From: Phalacrocorax aristotelis
Lineage: Eukaryota; Chordata; Aves; Suliformes; Phalacrocoracidae
DNA length: 64,000 nucleotides
Direction of reading: 5' to 3'
NCBI RefSeq assembly: GCF_949628215.1
Contig: NC_134311.1
Location: forward strand, 58,946,205-59,010,204
The translations under genes and the position numbers were made by a program. Below the pieces are notes generated by a model. That model searched no databases and was not told the DNA's origin. It saw only the letters and a program-made list of their open reading frames with translations. Shown piece by piece: positions 46,906 through 60,011 of the stretch (its first letter is position 1; the number at the start of each line of letters is the position of its first letter).

Positions 46906-46925
46906 TGACACGGTTTGCCGTGTCA
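46906..46925. repeat. 8-bp perfect hairpin containing CpGs
   Basis: TGACACGG (46906-46913), loop TTTG, CCGTGTCA (46918-46925). It is a short perfect inverted repeat with a CpG in each arm, in an otherwise CpG-poor area. Confidence 0.75.
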
Positions 46926-49900
46926 ACACAAGGAAGAAGCCTCTACAGATTCCCTTTATTTTCCAAAGGAGCTCTGTACCCCTGCTGACATTAAAAGATT
47001 GAGAAAGCTTGCTATTTCTTACCTCCATCATATCATCTGGTCAGACCCAGAGCTAGCTTTTGATTAATTTTCGTACATTCATCCAGCCAGTTTAAAGGAG
47101 CTGAAGGTTGGAGTATGTGTATTCTTGCAATTTGCATCCAGAGTTTGTATTGCTATTGCTCGTGACACACATGGGGAAAAGAAATGCCAGTGACTGAATG
47201 GCTTTAAGCTTCAACTCTGTGTTGACTTTGTTCATGCTGCTGGATTTAGTGAACTATGAAAAGTATTCTTTATCTTACAAAGGTTATATCATATTGAGGA
47301 TAAATTGCATTTCACAAATATTTTCCTTCCGAGGAGTAGAGTTTTTCCACTTCATATTATTCTTCAGAACATGATGAAATTGCACTTAGCTTTGATAGCA
47401 TGACTTTACTTTTATTACCTATTTTCCTTCTTGTGTACAGTAGCAGTTCTTGCAGATATCAGAGAAGTAATGTAAGATCAATTTTTTGATAGTTTGACCT
47501 GTCTTATATGGCATGCTGATAAGCAATCTAGGAAGTATTGCTTAGGCAAAACTACAGCTAGAAGGGCCTGCAAACATGCTGGCTGTGGTCTAAGACTAGA
47601 ATTCATAGCAATTACAACTAATTGAAAAAACATCCTCCCAAAACAGGGTGCAATTCAATACAGATGAACACAAAATACCACTCGGGTATAAAAAATTGCT
47701 AAAATAAAAAATAACTGCTAACTTAGGTTAGGTTACTAGAAAAGGATTTGAGAATTATAATGGTTCAAAGGTTAATATAATTTTTAAAAATATGTCAGTG
47801 GAGAAGGGGGAAGCAAAGCCCATGCTTGGAGGAAGAGAGAAGGGTGCTGTAAGTTCAGATTCATTCCTCTCTTCTTAGCACTAGTAAGGTTTTAGCTAGA
47901 CTCTCTGTCCAGCCTTCTTCAGGGACCACAGGTAAAGAAGAATGCAGGACAGCTGGGAAAAAAGACAGAGAAGATCAGAAGGGATGATTTAGAGATATAC
48001 AAAATATGACTGTTAAGGAAAGAACTAAAAATTTGGGATTGTTTTTTCTAGAGAAGAAAAGGTGGAGAGGAGAAATGATAAATCTTCCAATATGAAAAAT
48101 ATTGCTGCAGAGGGGAAAGGTTATTCATTTAGAATGGTACAAGAAGTTATAGGCTTAACTACAGCAAGGGAGATTTCAGTAAGATTTTAGGAAAACATTT
48201 CTGAAGACAGGAATGGTCATGCATGGGAAAAGAATTTGTTGGGGAAGTGCAGAGTATTGAGTAAGAGAGGTTAGACAAACCTCTCAAATTATGTAGGTAC
48301 ATTTGAGTATGTCTTGTCTGTTCTAACCTGAAATCATGCTTAGTAGCTATGTAATGGTTATTTGGAAAACTCAGTAAAAAAAGAGTGCTCTATGTAAGCA
48401 CAGAGCCAAGAAAGCATGAAAAAAGAAGCTTCAGGAATATTTGCGTCATACAGAGCCCCACTTGCTGTTGGTGTAACTCTGGTACTAAAGATTCTCTGTT
48501 AATTCACTACCGTTAAAAGAGTCTGGACTTAACTTTTGTTCAGTCAGGTTTAACCTTTGAAAAATATCATCCTTTTTTCCATTATTAGCTTTGCACCCTT
48601 CTTAATATTGCCTCTATTTCTGAGGGGTATAGTGTGTATTTATTCACTAGTCTGTGCATAAATACATCTGAGCCTCCAAGCTCTTTTTTTTAGACATATT
48701 CATACCATTCAGAAAATGTGTACTTTAGGTATGCAAGGTAGAAATCAATAGATAACTTGAGGCACTGAGTCTCTGTGCAAGACGTCTTTGGACTTGCCCT
48801 TCAGCCAAGTAGTTTAACATGTTTTTCTTCTAAAGCTACGTTCCACACAGGGTGACCAGGAGACACATGCTGTCTGTCCAAAGCTGTGTGATATTGTACT
48901 GGTTTGGTCAAATGGATCTGAATGCTTGTGGTTTTCTGTGGTCACAGGGGGCCACCACTCAAAAAGCCACTTGGTATTGTTGTGGAAACAGCAAATAGTT
49001 TGTCACTATCCAGGCTCTTTCCTTGCCTCTCCCCATCCTGTTTGGAACCTGAACTAAACCTGTGATCTAACAACTGAAAGGCAACTGGTATTTGTGAAAT
49101 ATAGATCAGACCTAAACACTAGAATGGCCAGATGTAGGAAAGCAACACCACGCTGTCTGCTGCCGGTATCAGTAATGTAGCTGCTTTGACTTAAAGATCA
49201 CAAAAGTATTCTCAAAATGATTGCTTATCCTTTTGTAGTTTTCCTCATGTGGTAAAAAGCCCCAAATTTCTGCATGTTTTGGTGCTGTCAAAAAGTACGG
49301 ATTTAAATGGCACCATAACAGAGGAAGAATGGCAGCTATTCCACAGTTCTGTAGGGTAAATAAACATTAATTGTCTCTACTGAGGGCAGAACTATCATAG
49401 ATTATGTAGCAGATATATTAGGTATTGTGAAGCCTCTTGTGCCATGCACTTTTGCTCAGAGCGCCTGGCTGGGTTTTCCCATGCCTATGAACCATGGCTG
49501 CCCGGCTCAGATCCTTACATGCTTGTGGAATTTTTCCAGCTCCTTCCTCAACCTGTGGTGTCTCCTCTTGTGCTTCCATTCCTCCAAATCTTACTTACAC
49601 TATCCTAATGAGTCCAATGTATTGGGATTGTCTGGTTGCCAGTTGGTTTTCAAGTGTTGTAATATTCTGGTGCATACAGCAGTCCTTCTCTGGTATGGAT
49701 TTTGTAATCTCAGTTACTCACAGCATGGGAATCAGGATCCTTCTTGGTGCACTGAAGAGGTTCTGACAGTGGGAGAGTGGCTTTCTTTAAGGAATAATGC
49801 CAGCATCCTTGATAAGAACGACAAAGTCACAGGAACAAACACCTTTTCCAGCTTTTAAGTGTTGAGCTTTGTGAATATTCAGTGAGTATTCCTGTTATTG

Positions 49901-52900
49901 CAATAAAACACCATACTTCCTGAAAAAATTATCCTTCTAAACAACACAGGTTACTAGAATCAGTATTAATATCTAGACAGATTTCACACCATAAAAATAT
50001 ATCACATTCTCACCATAATTTTAGTCAGTAAAAATGCTGAATTTGAAGTGCAGGTTTCAGTCCCTGAAGAAGTGTAGTTTACCAGAAAAACTGCTACAAA
50101 TTGACTAGAAATAAAGTCCATGAGCAAAACTTGTCTTCTAAGAACAGGGTTTGCAAAGAAAGAAGTGTGCTTGTTTTACTTTACCTTCTAATCACTTTCT
50201 GAAACACTTGGTCTGGTACTAATTACTTTGGCTATGAAGAGTGTATTGTCTTCACCTCAGTGTTTCTAAAAAGCTCTTTATTTGAGTTCTGCCATTCCTC
50301 TCCCATCTATTCCCTGTTCTAAGACTGTATCTGAGAATATGTATTACAAACTCGTTTTTGAAAAATATCTTTTGCATTTTGAATATCCAGGTACCTACTG
50401 AATTTAGATGTATTTCTCACTTGTGCATTCATATATCTGGTTAAGCTCAGGAATTCCAAAAATAATATCAGAGAGGAAAACTCAAAAGCTCATTGCTTTT
50501 GTGGCTTTTTTCACTGAGGCCAGTTTTAGGCCATATTGCCAATGATCAGTCTGTACTCTTTAGTTCTATATTATATACATAAGCTGTGTGTGCAACAAAT
50601 GATGTTTTCTTAGCCTCTCCATATAGCCTATTAAACAGTAGTTGGAATACTTCCATCCCTGAAGTGAAACCTTTGGCATAAATAATATTGTCATTTGGAT
50701 AGGCTAGACATACTTTTGCAAAGTGACCTTGTAAAAATATTGTCTGAGGTATGACTGAGCCTAAATTATATGACAGTGAGGTAGTATATTATGGTGTCTC
50801 TGGTATATGAAGTCTCATCTTGTAGCAGTGAAACCACCTGAAATTAAACAAAAAACAGTACTATGCGTCAGATTTTGAGGTTGAAGTAAGCTGATTTTGG
50901 TGTTTGTTTTTGGTATTGGTTTTTTTTTTTAGTTGCAGACATTTATGTAAATTTTTTGTTTGGCAAAGGCAAACATTGTTTACTGAGGTTACTCTGTCTA
51001 ATGATTTTTGTCTTCATAAAATAAGATTATATGAAACACTGGAAGGAGACTCTTCTGCCTACATTATAAATATAAGTAAGTCTGGAATAACTGGGTCAGA
51101 ATTATTTTTCCTCTCTCTTTTATAGCTCTCTCAATTTTATTTTTTTTTTTGTCATTCAGGGATAACTTGATTTTTTGGGTGCCCTAGTTGACAACATCTT
51201 GCTTTCTATTAAAACATGCATATTTCTCTTTCCATTCAAGGGTCAATCATCTTAAAAACTCTCTTCCTAGTCTGTAGGGGTGGGACAGATACTGCAGTTG
51301 GCTATCCCATTTACGAGCTCATCCCCCTGAATCGTTATTCAGATGTTCATGCTTAATGTACTGTGTTGCCAAGTCTATTCCAGTTCATAAGAACAAATGG
51401 GACTAACCCATGCGCTATAACTTGAAATAATTCTTGTGCTTAACGTATAATCTTTTTGGTTTGTATATTCTGTAAATGTAAGGGAGAGTATAGTGTAGCT
51501 GTAATGGAAACCTTGTTTAAAATTACTATACATATAGTGGTGGTTATTCTCTGCCATTTCAGTGAAATAACTTTAGAAGTGGAAGGGTGCAGTACCTGAT
51601 AATACAGGTCAGATCATACAGGCCATTCACACAGTGAAGCTGCAAAAAAGAAATGGGAAAAATACAAGGTCACTTGTGAATCAGTGCCTCTCGCTGCTTG
51701 CCAAGAACGTAGAGAGGCATTCAGTCCAAGCAGGTGAAAGAAGTATCCTTTGAGTGCAATGTTGTATTAAAGTCTGCTTGACTCAGATGTTACTTCTGAA
51801 GAAGAGCATACATGATTTTGGAGCCAAGTTTTCAAGAGCTGCTGCAAAAACATGATCGTCCAGACTGTGTTCAATATAAAGAGCTTCAGCCTTTAATGCT
51901 TTATTGCTGCCAAATTGAAGCTGCCAAAACTAAAGGCTAGGGCTATTCTGTAACCGTGCCCTTTTCGTGCTACACAAAAATCATAAAGGGGAGCAAGTGT
52001 ACAGCTTAAATACCCTTATAAATATTGGACTGGACTTTCAAGTTCATGACTCCCGTTGACTGAGGAATATGACTGTTGTGTTGTGCTTTGTTCCACAGCC
52101 AGTGCATTTCATAAATTAAAAATAGGAACCATAGTAGCAGCTCTTTATACCAGGAGTTGTTTTCTCTTTCATGTGATCTTCTAAGACAAGAACAGTAGAT
52201 TTTTCCCTCCACTTCCCCATACTGCAAAATGCCTTCATTTAGATTTGGGGGGTTTATTCATAAAAATGCAACTTTTTCCTGATTCACTGAGGATTAAGAA
52301 CAGATATTTGTTTTGTTTTGAGAAGGTGTTGTCTTGTTTGTAGTCTCCTTTCATGTCTGTAAATTTAAGAGCTTTTAAGGAAGGGTCCTTGTGCATTTTT
52401 TAAACAGTGCTTTAGGAGTAGAATGTTACTAGCAGCCAACTTGTATTTAAAAAAAAAAGGGAAAAGAAAGGCTTTGAATTTTTTCCCAAAAATTAGCTTT
52501 CAGACTTTCATACTGCTTTGGAGGAGTACCAGATACCAATAGAGGGTTACAATTAGAAGATCCTCATTCTGTGGTCAGATTTTTCTGAGTAGTAGACACT
52601 TCTTACTTAGTCAAATAATGTCAGTTTAGTGTAACAGTCTGGCATATTAGGTATTTCTAGCAGCTTCCAGCTTTCATCCTTTATGTATGACTTAAAGGTA
52701 GGATCAAGAGTGAACAGAGAAAGCATTGTTGGTACAATGCTATTTTGTTATGTGTTTCAGGAATTAAAAAAAGGGATATACAGAGAAAGTGTTTTAATCA
52801 TAATAAAGTTAAAATATCCATTATAAGCCTACTCACTGAAGCTTTGACTTCAGGTTTTTTGCATTTGTAGTACATACAGAAACTACACATGCACATAATA

Positions 52901-53038
52901 AAATAAAATGCATCTTCAGCTTAAGTGTGGCTTTTCTAAGGCTGTACAGACTGTCCAGCTCTGCATTGGGAAGCCAAACACACAGAGACATATAGTTTGA
53001 GAGGACAGTGGGGCAGAGCCTAGCTATAAATGTAGTAG

Positions 53039-53152
53039 CCATTCATTTTGAAAGTGGAGGAGGAGGAGGATATAAAACCGTCCTCTGGCCCTTCAGTAGC
53101 AGTGGCTGACAGGGAAGGCATGATGATGAGCGTGGCAGTGAACTCTGGGGAG
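53039..53152 (+). other. exon-like segment: TATA motif, ATG triplet, GTAAGA donor
   Basis: TATAAAA lies at 53071-53077, three consecutive ATG codons at 53120-53128, and an in-frame run (MMMSVAVNSGE) ends exactly at GTAAGA (53153). The frame is open back to 53039, with an acidic stretch EEEED. The ATG is about 45 bp past the TATA motif, which is short but workable for a first exon. I do not recognise the peptide and cannot see a partner exon, so a chance combination is likely. Confidence 0.2.
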
Positions 53153-54186
53153 GTAAGAAGCAATTCTTACACAATTCTTACAATTCCTCTGTGTGAAATG
53201 CACAAAAAGACCGGCACAAGAGTGCAGTAGCTTTTTAAACACTCTTCCAATCTGTGTCTTCATTAATGAAACTTGTACCACGTGAGAGAGTTCTAAAAAA
53301 ATAGGTGTAAAATCAAATGGAACACCCCATCTGTAATGGATACTGAAGTGGAAGAGAAATCCTGTCAAGAAGAACAAGTATTTGTTTCGCTGTACTGTGA
53401 AAAAGAACGTGAATTCAGAAAGCTATTGTTAGAGCAGCTGAGGTGCACAGGCCATTGGTCACTGATAGGCTGGGTGCCACCTGCCCTGGGTGCCTTGCAG
53501 ATTTTGTGGCCAGAGGGTATCAATCAGAGCAACCCACCATGGGCACAGGGTTTCTGTCTTGCCGCATGAGGCATTTACAACCAGCAAGCTGGAATGTGGC
53601 ATGTCTGACCAGGATAGCTGAAGGGGAATCACTTTACAGCATTAGCCTGGGATATGACGAGCTTATGGTACTGGCAGGGCAGGAGTGTGTTATTAAAGGA
53701 TGATCACCTACATTAAAAAATAGTTGATGGACATGAGCATGCACTTACCAGAGGACTTTTGGACTCAGATGCTCCCTGAGAAGGAAGGTAAATTAGCTGT
53801 GGAGCTGAGCCCTCATTATGTACTTGCTGGAAGAGGAGGCTACAGGAGCAGCAACAGCACTGCGGTAAGGCAGTTACAGCCTGAATGACTTCACATATAT
53901 GTTGAGTAGAGGGAGAAGCAGGGAGCTTGAGGCTGTACTTGAGGGTAGTGATGGATACTTGTCACCAGTGCTTCCAGTCCTCCTCAAGGAGCTTCAGTGT
54001 CATCTTTTTCCAGCGTACATCTTGGCTATATAATGCACTCAGCCTCTTGTGTTTAATTGGCAACGTTTAGTAGGTATTCCTGGTTGGTCTAACTCTCTAC
54101 ACCAGGATAAGAAACATCAGGAGACGTTGTCTCACTTTTCAGTTTACATCCTCTGTGCTGTATATACTTCAGCAGGAACCTTATAA

Positions 54187-54268
54187 GTGTAGCCACTCTA
54201 CGATCAGCTCATGTTTTGTTGCAGTAAAAGATGTAAGCAAATATCTACATCTTTTACTGAGGCTACAC
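54187..54268. repeat. nested inverted repeat with perfect 14-bp stem
   Basis: Inner arms CAGTAAAAGATGTA (54222-54235) and TACATCTTTTACTG (54246-54259) are exact reverse complements around a 10-nt loop. Outer 8-bp arms GTGTAGCC (54187-54194) and GGCTACAC (54261-54268) are also complementary, with 27 unpaired bases on the left side and one on the right. Confidence 0.85.
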
Positions 54269-57200
54269 ATGTAGAGGTCCCCTCATCATCTAACGGCCCA
54301 AGACTGTCATCATTTAAGTGACGATAGACACACATGTCTCTGCCAGAATGAGGCAGAGTCTGGAGCTATCCATTCTGTCTGAGGCTAGTTTTTATGTTGC
54401 CAAAACATAACTGTGTCTCCAGCAAACTTGAAGTCCTCTAGACAAAAGCAGACAACATTGGTGTGCAGTTATTTTAACCATTAGAGTTCAGACACCCTTC
54501 TACTGGGAAAGGGAGACAGTATGGGAACAATGTCTTCCCAAGCCTGCTTACGCTGCAAGCCAGCAGCTCAGGGAAAGCTATGTAATGTAGCATTGCAGGC
54601 TACACCCCTAGCAGCCTAGGCGTAGTGGCTCTTTGGCAGAAATAAACCAGCTTCAGTTGTACTTTAGGGTTTTTTTAGCTCCAAAGCAGAAAGGGAACAT
54701 TGTACTAGCTGTTGGCGTCACTGATGGGATTCATGAGGCAAGCCTTTAAGCTGTTCTTGAGGATCTTGCTATTACCAGATGTGGCCTAGAAGGACCTGAT
54801 CTACTAGAAACCTAGCTGGTCCAGAAACAAAAATGCCAACTTTACCAGCAGAATGCTCTGTGCAGGGACACAAGACTTTTCCCCCACCCTTTTTTTTCAT
54901 TTAGCAAAGTTAAATTCCCACTAACGAAATTAAAGGCCCCATTACACGGAAGGCAGGCATAACTAGAAGAACTCTGTCTCACAGGCTGTTTACCGACACT
55001 GGCCCACTGTGTCGGCAGCAAAGCTAATGTATTGAAATTGCAATTTAGGTGCCACTAAAAATAGGTAGCCCTGACCTTTGTGTTCTAACTCAAGATTCAG
55101 TCATAGTTCAGACTTACTACAATTTTTGCCTTATTGAAATGAGTAATCAATTCAAAATTCAAAAGCAGGAGGTGGTGGGAAGCTGAGTATACCCTGCAAT
55201 ATTAAACTGTGACTTTTTCACAGAAATTACTTACATACCAGCATTGTGGTGTGCATCTTCAAGCTGGGTGATCTGTGCACATAATTAGCATCTTTTAGGA
55301 AGGAAAACTTCACAAGTTTTGTATTAGTAGTGCATGGACAAATGTTCCCAACTATACGTTACAGCTATGTAATTTACGCTCACATGTTTACACAGATAGG
55401 TGAGGTGCTAGCCACCAGGATGGAACATGGGAGCTGCTCAATAAAAAGGTTGAAGGAAATATATTCAGTAAAAAATCTCACTACCATAGAACAAATTCTT
55501 TCAATACCCACAAACCCGATTGTTCCTTCAGTTTTCAGCCACTAACCTAGCACAAGACTTCTGCTTCAGAGAGGGACAGCTGCCCACACTGCATTTCACC
55601 CTTGTTTTTCAGCATTGACAAATAAAAGGTGTAATGCTTAGCATACCCATGTTGTAGTCTATTAAAAATACTGCAACCCTGCAGCATTCAACATTTCATG
55701 TAACTATGGCAACATCAGGTGATGAATGAAATAAATTTGAATTAAATGATGCTTCCGCTAGCCTAGCAGTATGGGAAACAGTTGGGATTATTACTGGCAG
55801 TATGTAAGCTAGCTGTGATACTACAAAATAGTTTTTTCAGAGAACTGTCATCATTTCAACCTCTTTCTTAAAATTTCTTACTCATTGGTGTTGGGTTTAA
55901 AGACAGTTACTTGAGAGTGTGCTTCTGACATCAGCTTTTCATAGCTTTGCTCCAGACATCTCCTAAACAGAATGCAGAACTAATTCTGCCTTAGTCAAAT
56001 GAATAAAATTTAGACACCTTAGCACATTTCTAAGTGATTCTCGGTTAATGAGCTGAGATGATCTGTCTGATAATTTTATCACATTTCTAATGTTCTTGTA
56101 GTGTATGTCCATCCTTAGTGTTAGGAAAGTTTTGTCACTGGGTTGAATGAAGACAAAGTAAGAACAGGGATGCCTATTAGAATTGCCTTCCTTAAAAATG
56201 GAAGCTAACTTGACTGCATAGGAGTGGTTTCTTTCCCTAGCCAAGAAATAAAAGCAGATCCTTTTCTTTTCTCAAATAAATATTGATTGGCATTAATACA
56301 GGTGAACTAAGAACTCTGAGAGAAGCTTATTCAATGAATGCTGTGAAATGATGATGCTGTGAAATACAGGCCTGATGAGCCTTAAAGACTAGTTTCACTT
56401 GCAACAATCACTTGTAATAATTAAAACCTGTTTAGACACTCTGTGTTTCTGGGAAATAAGTATTATAAAGTATTTTTATCACATAAAATTGATAACCAAA
56501 AAATGCTTGAATGCATTTATTTGTAGCATTTCTTACTGAAGCTCCCTCATGGCAAGTTCTGTTTGCACAAGACTCTGTGCCAAGCCCCTGTGGCATAGGA
56601 TTGATTTTAGACACAAGTAATCCAAATATCTTCACAAAGCATCCAGAGCCTGGCATTTCCAGCTGTCCCCATCAAGGTGAAGTGGATTTTCCATTCACAA
56701 TCACATTAAAAATGAAGGATTTTAATCCAAATATCCATAACCTTCGGTATGAGTTTGATACAGAGCAAAATGCAAACTGCCAGGGAAGTTGGTCCCACCT
56801 CTCATTTTAAAAACACCCTGAAAACAAACCCCATTTCCTTTCCAAAAGGTTTTCCTCCTTTGTACCCAGATAGCCAGCCTTAGTGCAGAGGCCATGCCAG
56901 CTTACTACTGGCAACGTGGGCTTAATGCAGTAAAGGTCCACTTCACCTGAAGTGATATTCATTAGATATAGGAAAGCCAGCTGCTTGGCGTAAGCATCCT
57001 TCCACTGGGGCCAGCCCTTGCGCTCTCCTAGCACAAAGCATAACAGTGTAGTGCTTAGAGTTAGCTTAAACAGGCAACACACTTGGTTTCAACTGTAGCA
57101 TTAATTACATAAGATATATTATCTATGGAAAAAATGTTTACTGATTTTCAATACACACTTCGCTTATCAAGAAAATGTCTGTATAGTTGCTCTCTTGTTC

Positions 57201-58939
57201 TTGTGACGTTATCAGTCCTGTGTATGCAAGGTCCAGCCTTTCAGACCTCTTCCTACTGAGCAGAGCCCTAAACCCCAAGTTAAGCTTTTATCCTTGTGCT
57301 TTTCTAGCGCTTAAAAATGGGAATCATCTAATCCAGCACACCCAGAGCTGCTGCAGGTAGTTGGCAAAAAGATTAATCTAAAAGGGGTGTTAGTCAACTT
57401 GCCCATTCATTGACTCATGCATCCTACTTTAGCTTACAGGAAAAGTATGTAATTAGAATATTTTTCTATTACAGGGGCCGTAGCTGTCTCCTGGAATTGA
57501 TGTTCAAGTTTCTTTCTAGATCTAGCCCTCACTTTCCCCCTGCTGACGTCCTCTGCCAACACGCACACACACCTCACTCTCTTTTCCTCCCTCCTGTCCC
57601 CATCAGAACGGGGGCTTGATATGCTCATTTCCTGTAATGAATTTTTAAAAATTTTCTCCACAAACAAAGCAATGGATAGAGATAACAGCATGTGACATTA
57701 CATGTTCTTAATTTTGCCAATAGCAGCCCAACAGAAAATGACTTAATGATTAAAAAGCTCTGACTCACTGGTTTGTGAATGGACATGTTTAAGAATGTAA
57801 CCCCTCTTAACTTCTTTACACCATGGTACAGTATAATTCACTCAGCCTAAGAGGAGGATAATGACAGCTCTTTACAGGATCTCACATCACACCTCCGAGT
57901 TTTCTTCTTATCTCAAAGGTTGTACCGTGCATTCAAGCTATAGTCTGTATTAATCTAACCTCTGACATTTGGGCCATATTAACCCACCAATGCAGGTTTA
58001 TGTATCTCACACCTCAGACCCTATCAAGAAATTTGGCAGTGGCAGCTTGATAAGGACATCATACCTTACTGAACTTGTTCTAAAAACAACATCAGAAAAA
58101 CACTTCTCTGGTTGCACTTTTTAATGACCTTGCTCATTTGTGCTCACTCTTATTTCGCTATGGCGCATATGGGTTGTCCACGCTTCTGTGGCATCAGAAA
58201 TGCTGTAAGGAAGAAGCACTGAAAATTCCCATTTCTTCTGCAAAAATATTATCATCGGGGGTTGGGAGGGGAATGTCTGTGGAAAGTCTATAAACTGGAA
58301 ACTTGACCTGTTCATTTTTAGATGGTAAAATAATTGTTAAAACCCAGGTTATGTTTTTATGGGACTGATAACTTTTTTTTTTCCCATTTCTGTACTGGAC
58401 TAATTAACAAATCAACCTTCATTACCAGTTACTTCACAGCAAAAATTCCACCACAGGGGTGTTTCTGGTATTGCAACAGTTTAAGCAACCATCACAGTAC
58501 ATTCAAGTTCTTTTTGTTTATGTGGTACAGACAGTGAAATAACCCTCCCCAAACTGTGTATTCTCCCAGCTTCCCAAGCTGGGATCTGTATTGGAATATG
58601 TGTTTCAAAAGAAGGAGAAAATAACCAAATTCTCAAATTAAACTTAGTTTCAAGAAAGCTGGCACCATTCTAAGGAGTTCTGCAAGTGCATCATCTTAAT
58701 TTTGCAATGGACTTGCTCAGGTAGGCAGCGTTTAATGCTGTACTGTTTATATGCCTTTTCAAAAAATAATAAAAATAACTACAGTTATACTTTCAGAAAA
58801 TCTTCAAAGCCTGCAAATGGGGTTTCTGTCTTCTAATTTCACCCTTAGACAAATTCTCATTCACAGTGTTGAAACCTTTTTGAATACCATATTTTGATTA
58901 AACAGTGATCGTGAGTATCGTAATTAAATTACAGACAAA

Positions 58940-59194
58940 AGTCAAGTCAGGTGCTTTATTAAATGCATAATTCCAAAAACCTTTAGAGAGATTGGGTAAT
59001 GAATGCACTGAGAGCACTTCACTGCACAACTTAAGAAACAAATGATAACTCTGCTTCAAAACTGCGTGTCAGGTTCTTGAGAGATTCCTTTTCACACTTG
59101 TCCAGTGATATTTTTAGGAACTACAGCTTACAAGAGAGCCAGTGCTTTACTGCAGTCACTTTTACAAGGCAGCTCTGGCTAGCTTTGCATTCTT
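58940..59194 (-). other. CWC27: CWC27 3'UTR
   Basis: Follows the CWC27 stop codon on the minus strand and runs to just past a canonical AATAAA at 58955-58960. At about 250 nt it is a short 3'UTR. The exact cleavage site is estimated from the hexamer. Confidence 0.65.
58955..58960 (-). promoter_or_regulatory. CWC27: CWC27 poly(A) signal AATAAA
   Basis: TTTATT on the plus strand, hence AATAAA on the minus strand, about 235 nt after the CWC27 stop. T/G-containing sequence (TTTTGTCTGT) follows in the minus direction. Confidence 0.65.
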
Positions 59195-59357
59195 TTATCT
59201 CCTTTCCTTTTTTTCTCTCATTATCTTCTTGCTTTCTTCTCTTCTCCTCTTAGTTACAGGATTCCGTGGATCATAGATCTCAAAAGTGTCTTCATCCTGC
59301 ATGCTTGCATCTTTCACCTTTCTGCTTCTATCTTCAAACTGAAGTACATGTGACATC
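59195..59357 (-). CDS. CWC27: CWC27 terminal coding exon
   Basis: The minus-strand exon starts after a TTTTTGTAG acceptor (AG at 59359-59358) with one G finishing a split codon, then 53 residues and TAA (59197-59195). The peptide runs MSHVLQFEDRSRKVKDAS, contains DEDTFEIYDPRNPVTKRRRE and ends MREKKERR. It matches the vertebrate CWC27 C-terminus as I recall it, including the preceding Trp codon that a TG|G split would give. CWC27 is a cyclophilin-like protein of the activated spliceosome with a degenerate prolyl-isomerase site; its N-terminal cyclophilin domain lies outside the window. This tail is acidic then strongly basic (KRRREESKK), fitting a nuclear protein. The gene converges on ADAMTS6, as in other vertebrates. 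Confidence 0.95.
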
Positions 59358-59931
59358 CTACAAAAATAAAACACAGCTCAAACTCAAGTGAGAGAATGGA
59401 AAATTATGATTTGTAGTTATGATATACTGGCAAGATTTTAGCACCCCGAATTATTTTTATGCATAGTAAAAAAGACCCAAGTTTTGCTGGTTTTTTTTGT
59501 TGTTATTGTTTTTTTTTTCCTTAGTAGGCCTTAATATTATAGCGTAAGCATTTTTGCGAATACCCACTTTGAAAAAGACAGCTAGCTTGGCAGATTTTAT
59601 TTCATGTACTGAACTCTCTTGTCTTGTTATTTTCTATTTAGCATATCTTCCCAAATATACTGAATAATTTTCCCAGGAACAGGGAGCATTTTTCAAGTTT
59701 TCCTATTAGTCACTTTGGACTTCCTTCTACTGTTAGGGTTTTACAAAAGCAGGGAAGAGCTTCCATGGAAAATGATTGAAGTAGGTAGATAGAAGTTGAA
59801 AAGGGAATGCTTCATGCCTTGCTGCTCCAGCTTAACTTGGTTCAGATCACACTTTTTAAATCTTTGAATATCAGACTAAAGTAATGCTTTGCTCGGTCCA
59901 ATATTTTTTCTACTGTTGATTAGAAATTCCA

Positions 59932-59942
59932 CCCCCCCCCCC
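59932..59942. repeat. C11 homopolymer (G11 on the minus strand)
   Basis: Eleven consecutive C residues, followed by a TATATATAT stretch, about 70 bp before the CR1 5' truncation point. A likely length-variable and sequencing-difficult site. Confidence 0.85.
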
Positions 59943-60011
59943 ATTATATATATCCCCATTTAAAAAAATTCCCAGTAATTTGAAAATATCACTGTTATGA
60001 CCTGTAGAAGC

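Larger units (their letters stand above)
43656..58939. other. intergenic sequence between CR1 and CWC27, no gene supported
   Basis: AT-rich sequence with short hairpins (46906-46925; 54187-54268), an exon-like segment near 53039-53152 and a 143-codon open frame (49427-49858) whose translation is rich in Cys, Trp and Ser with no known motif. No gene is supported. Confidence 0.55.

Noticed and set aside
49427..49858. 143-codon open frame as a gene
   Set aside because: Its composition is unusual (Cys, Trp, Ser), there are no recognisable motifs, and nothing resembling a promoter or splice sites accompanies it.
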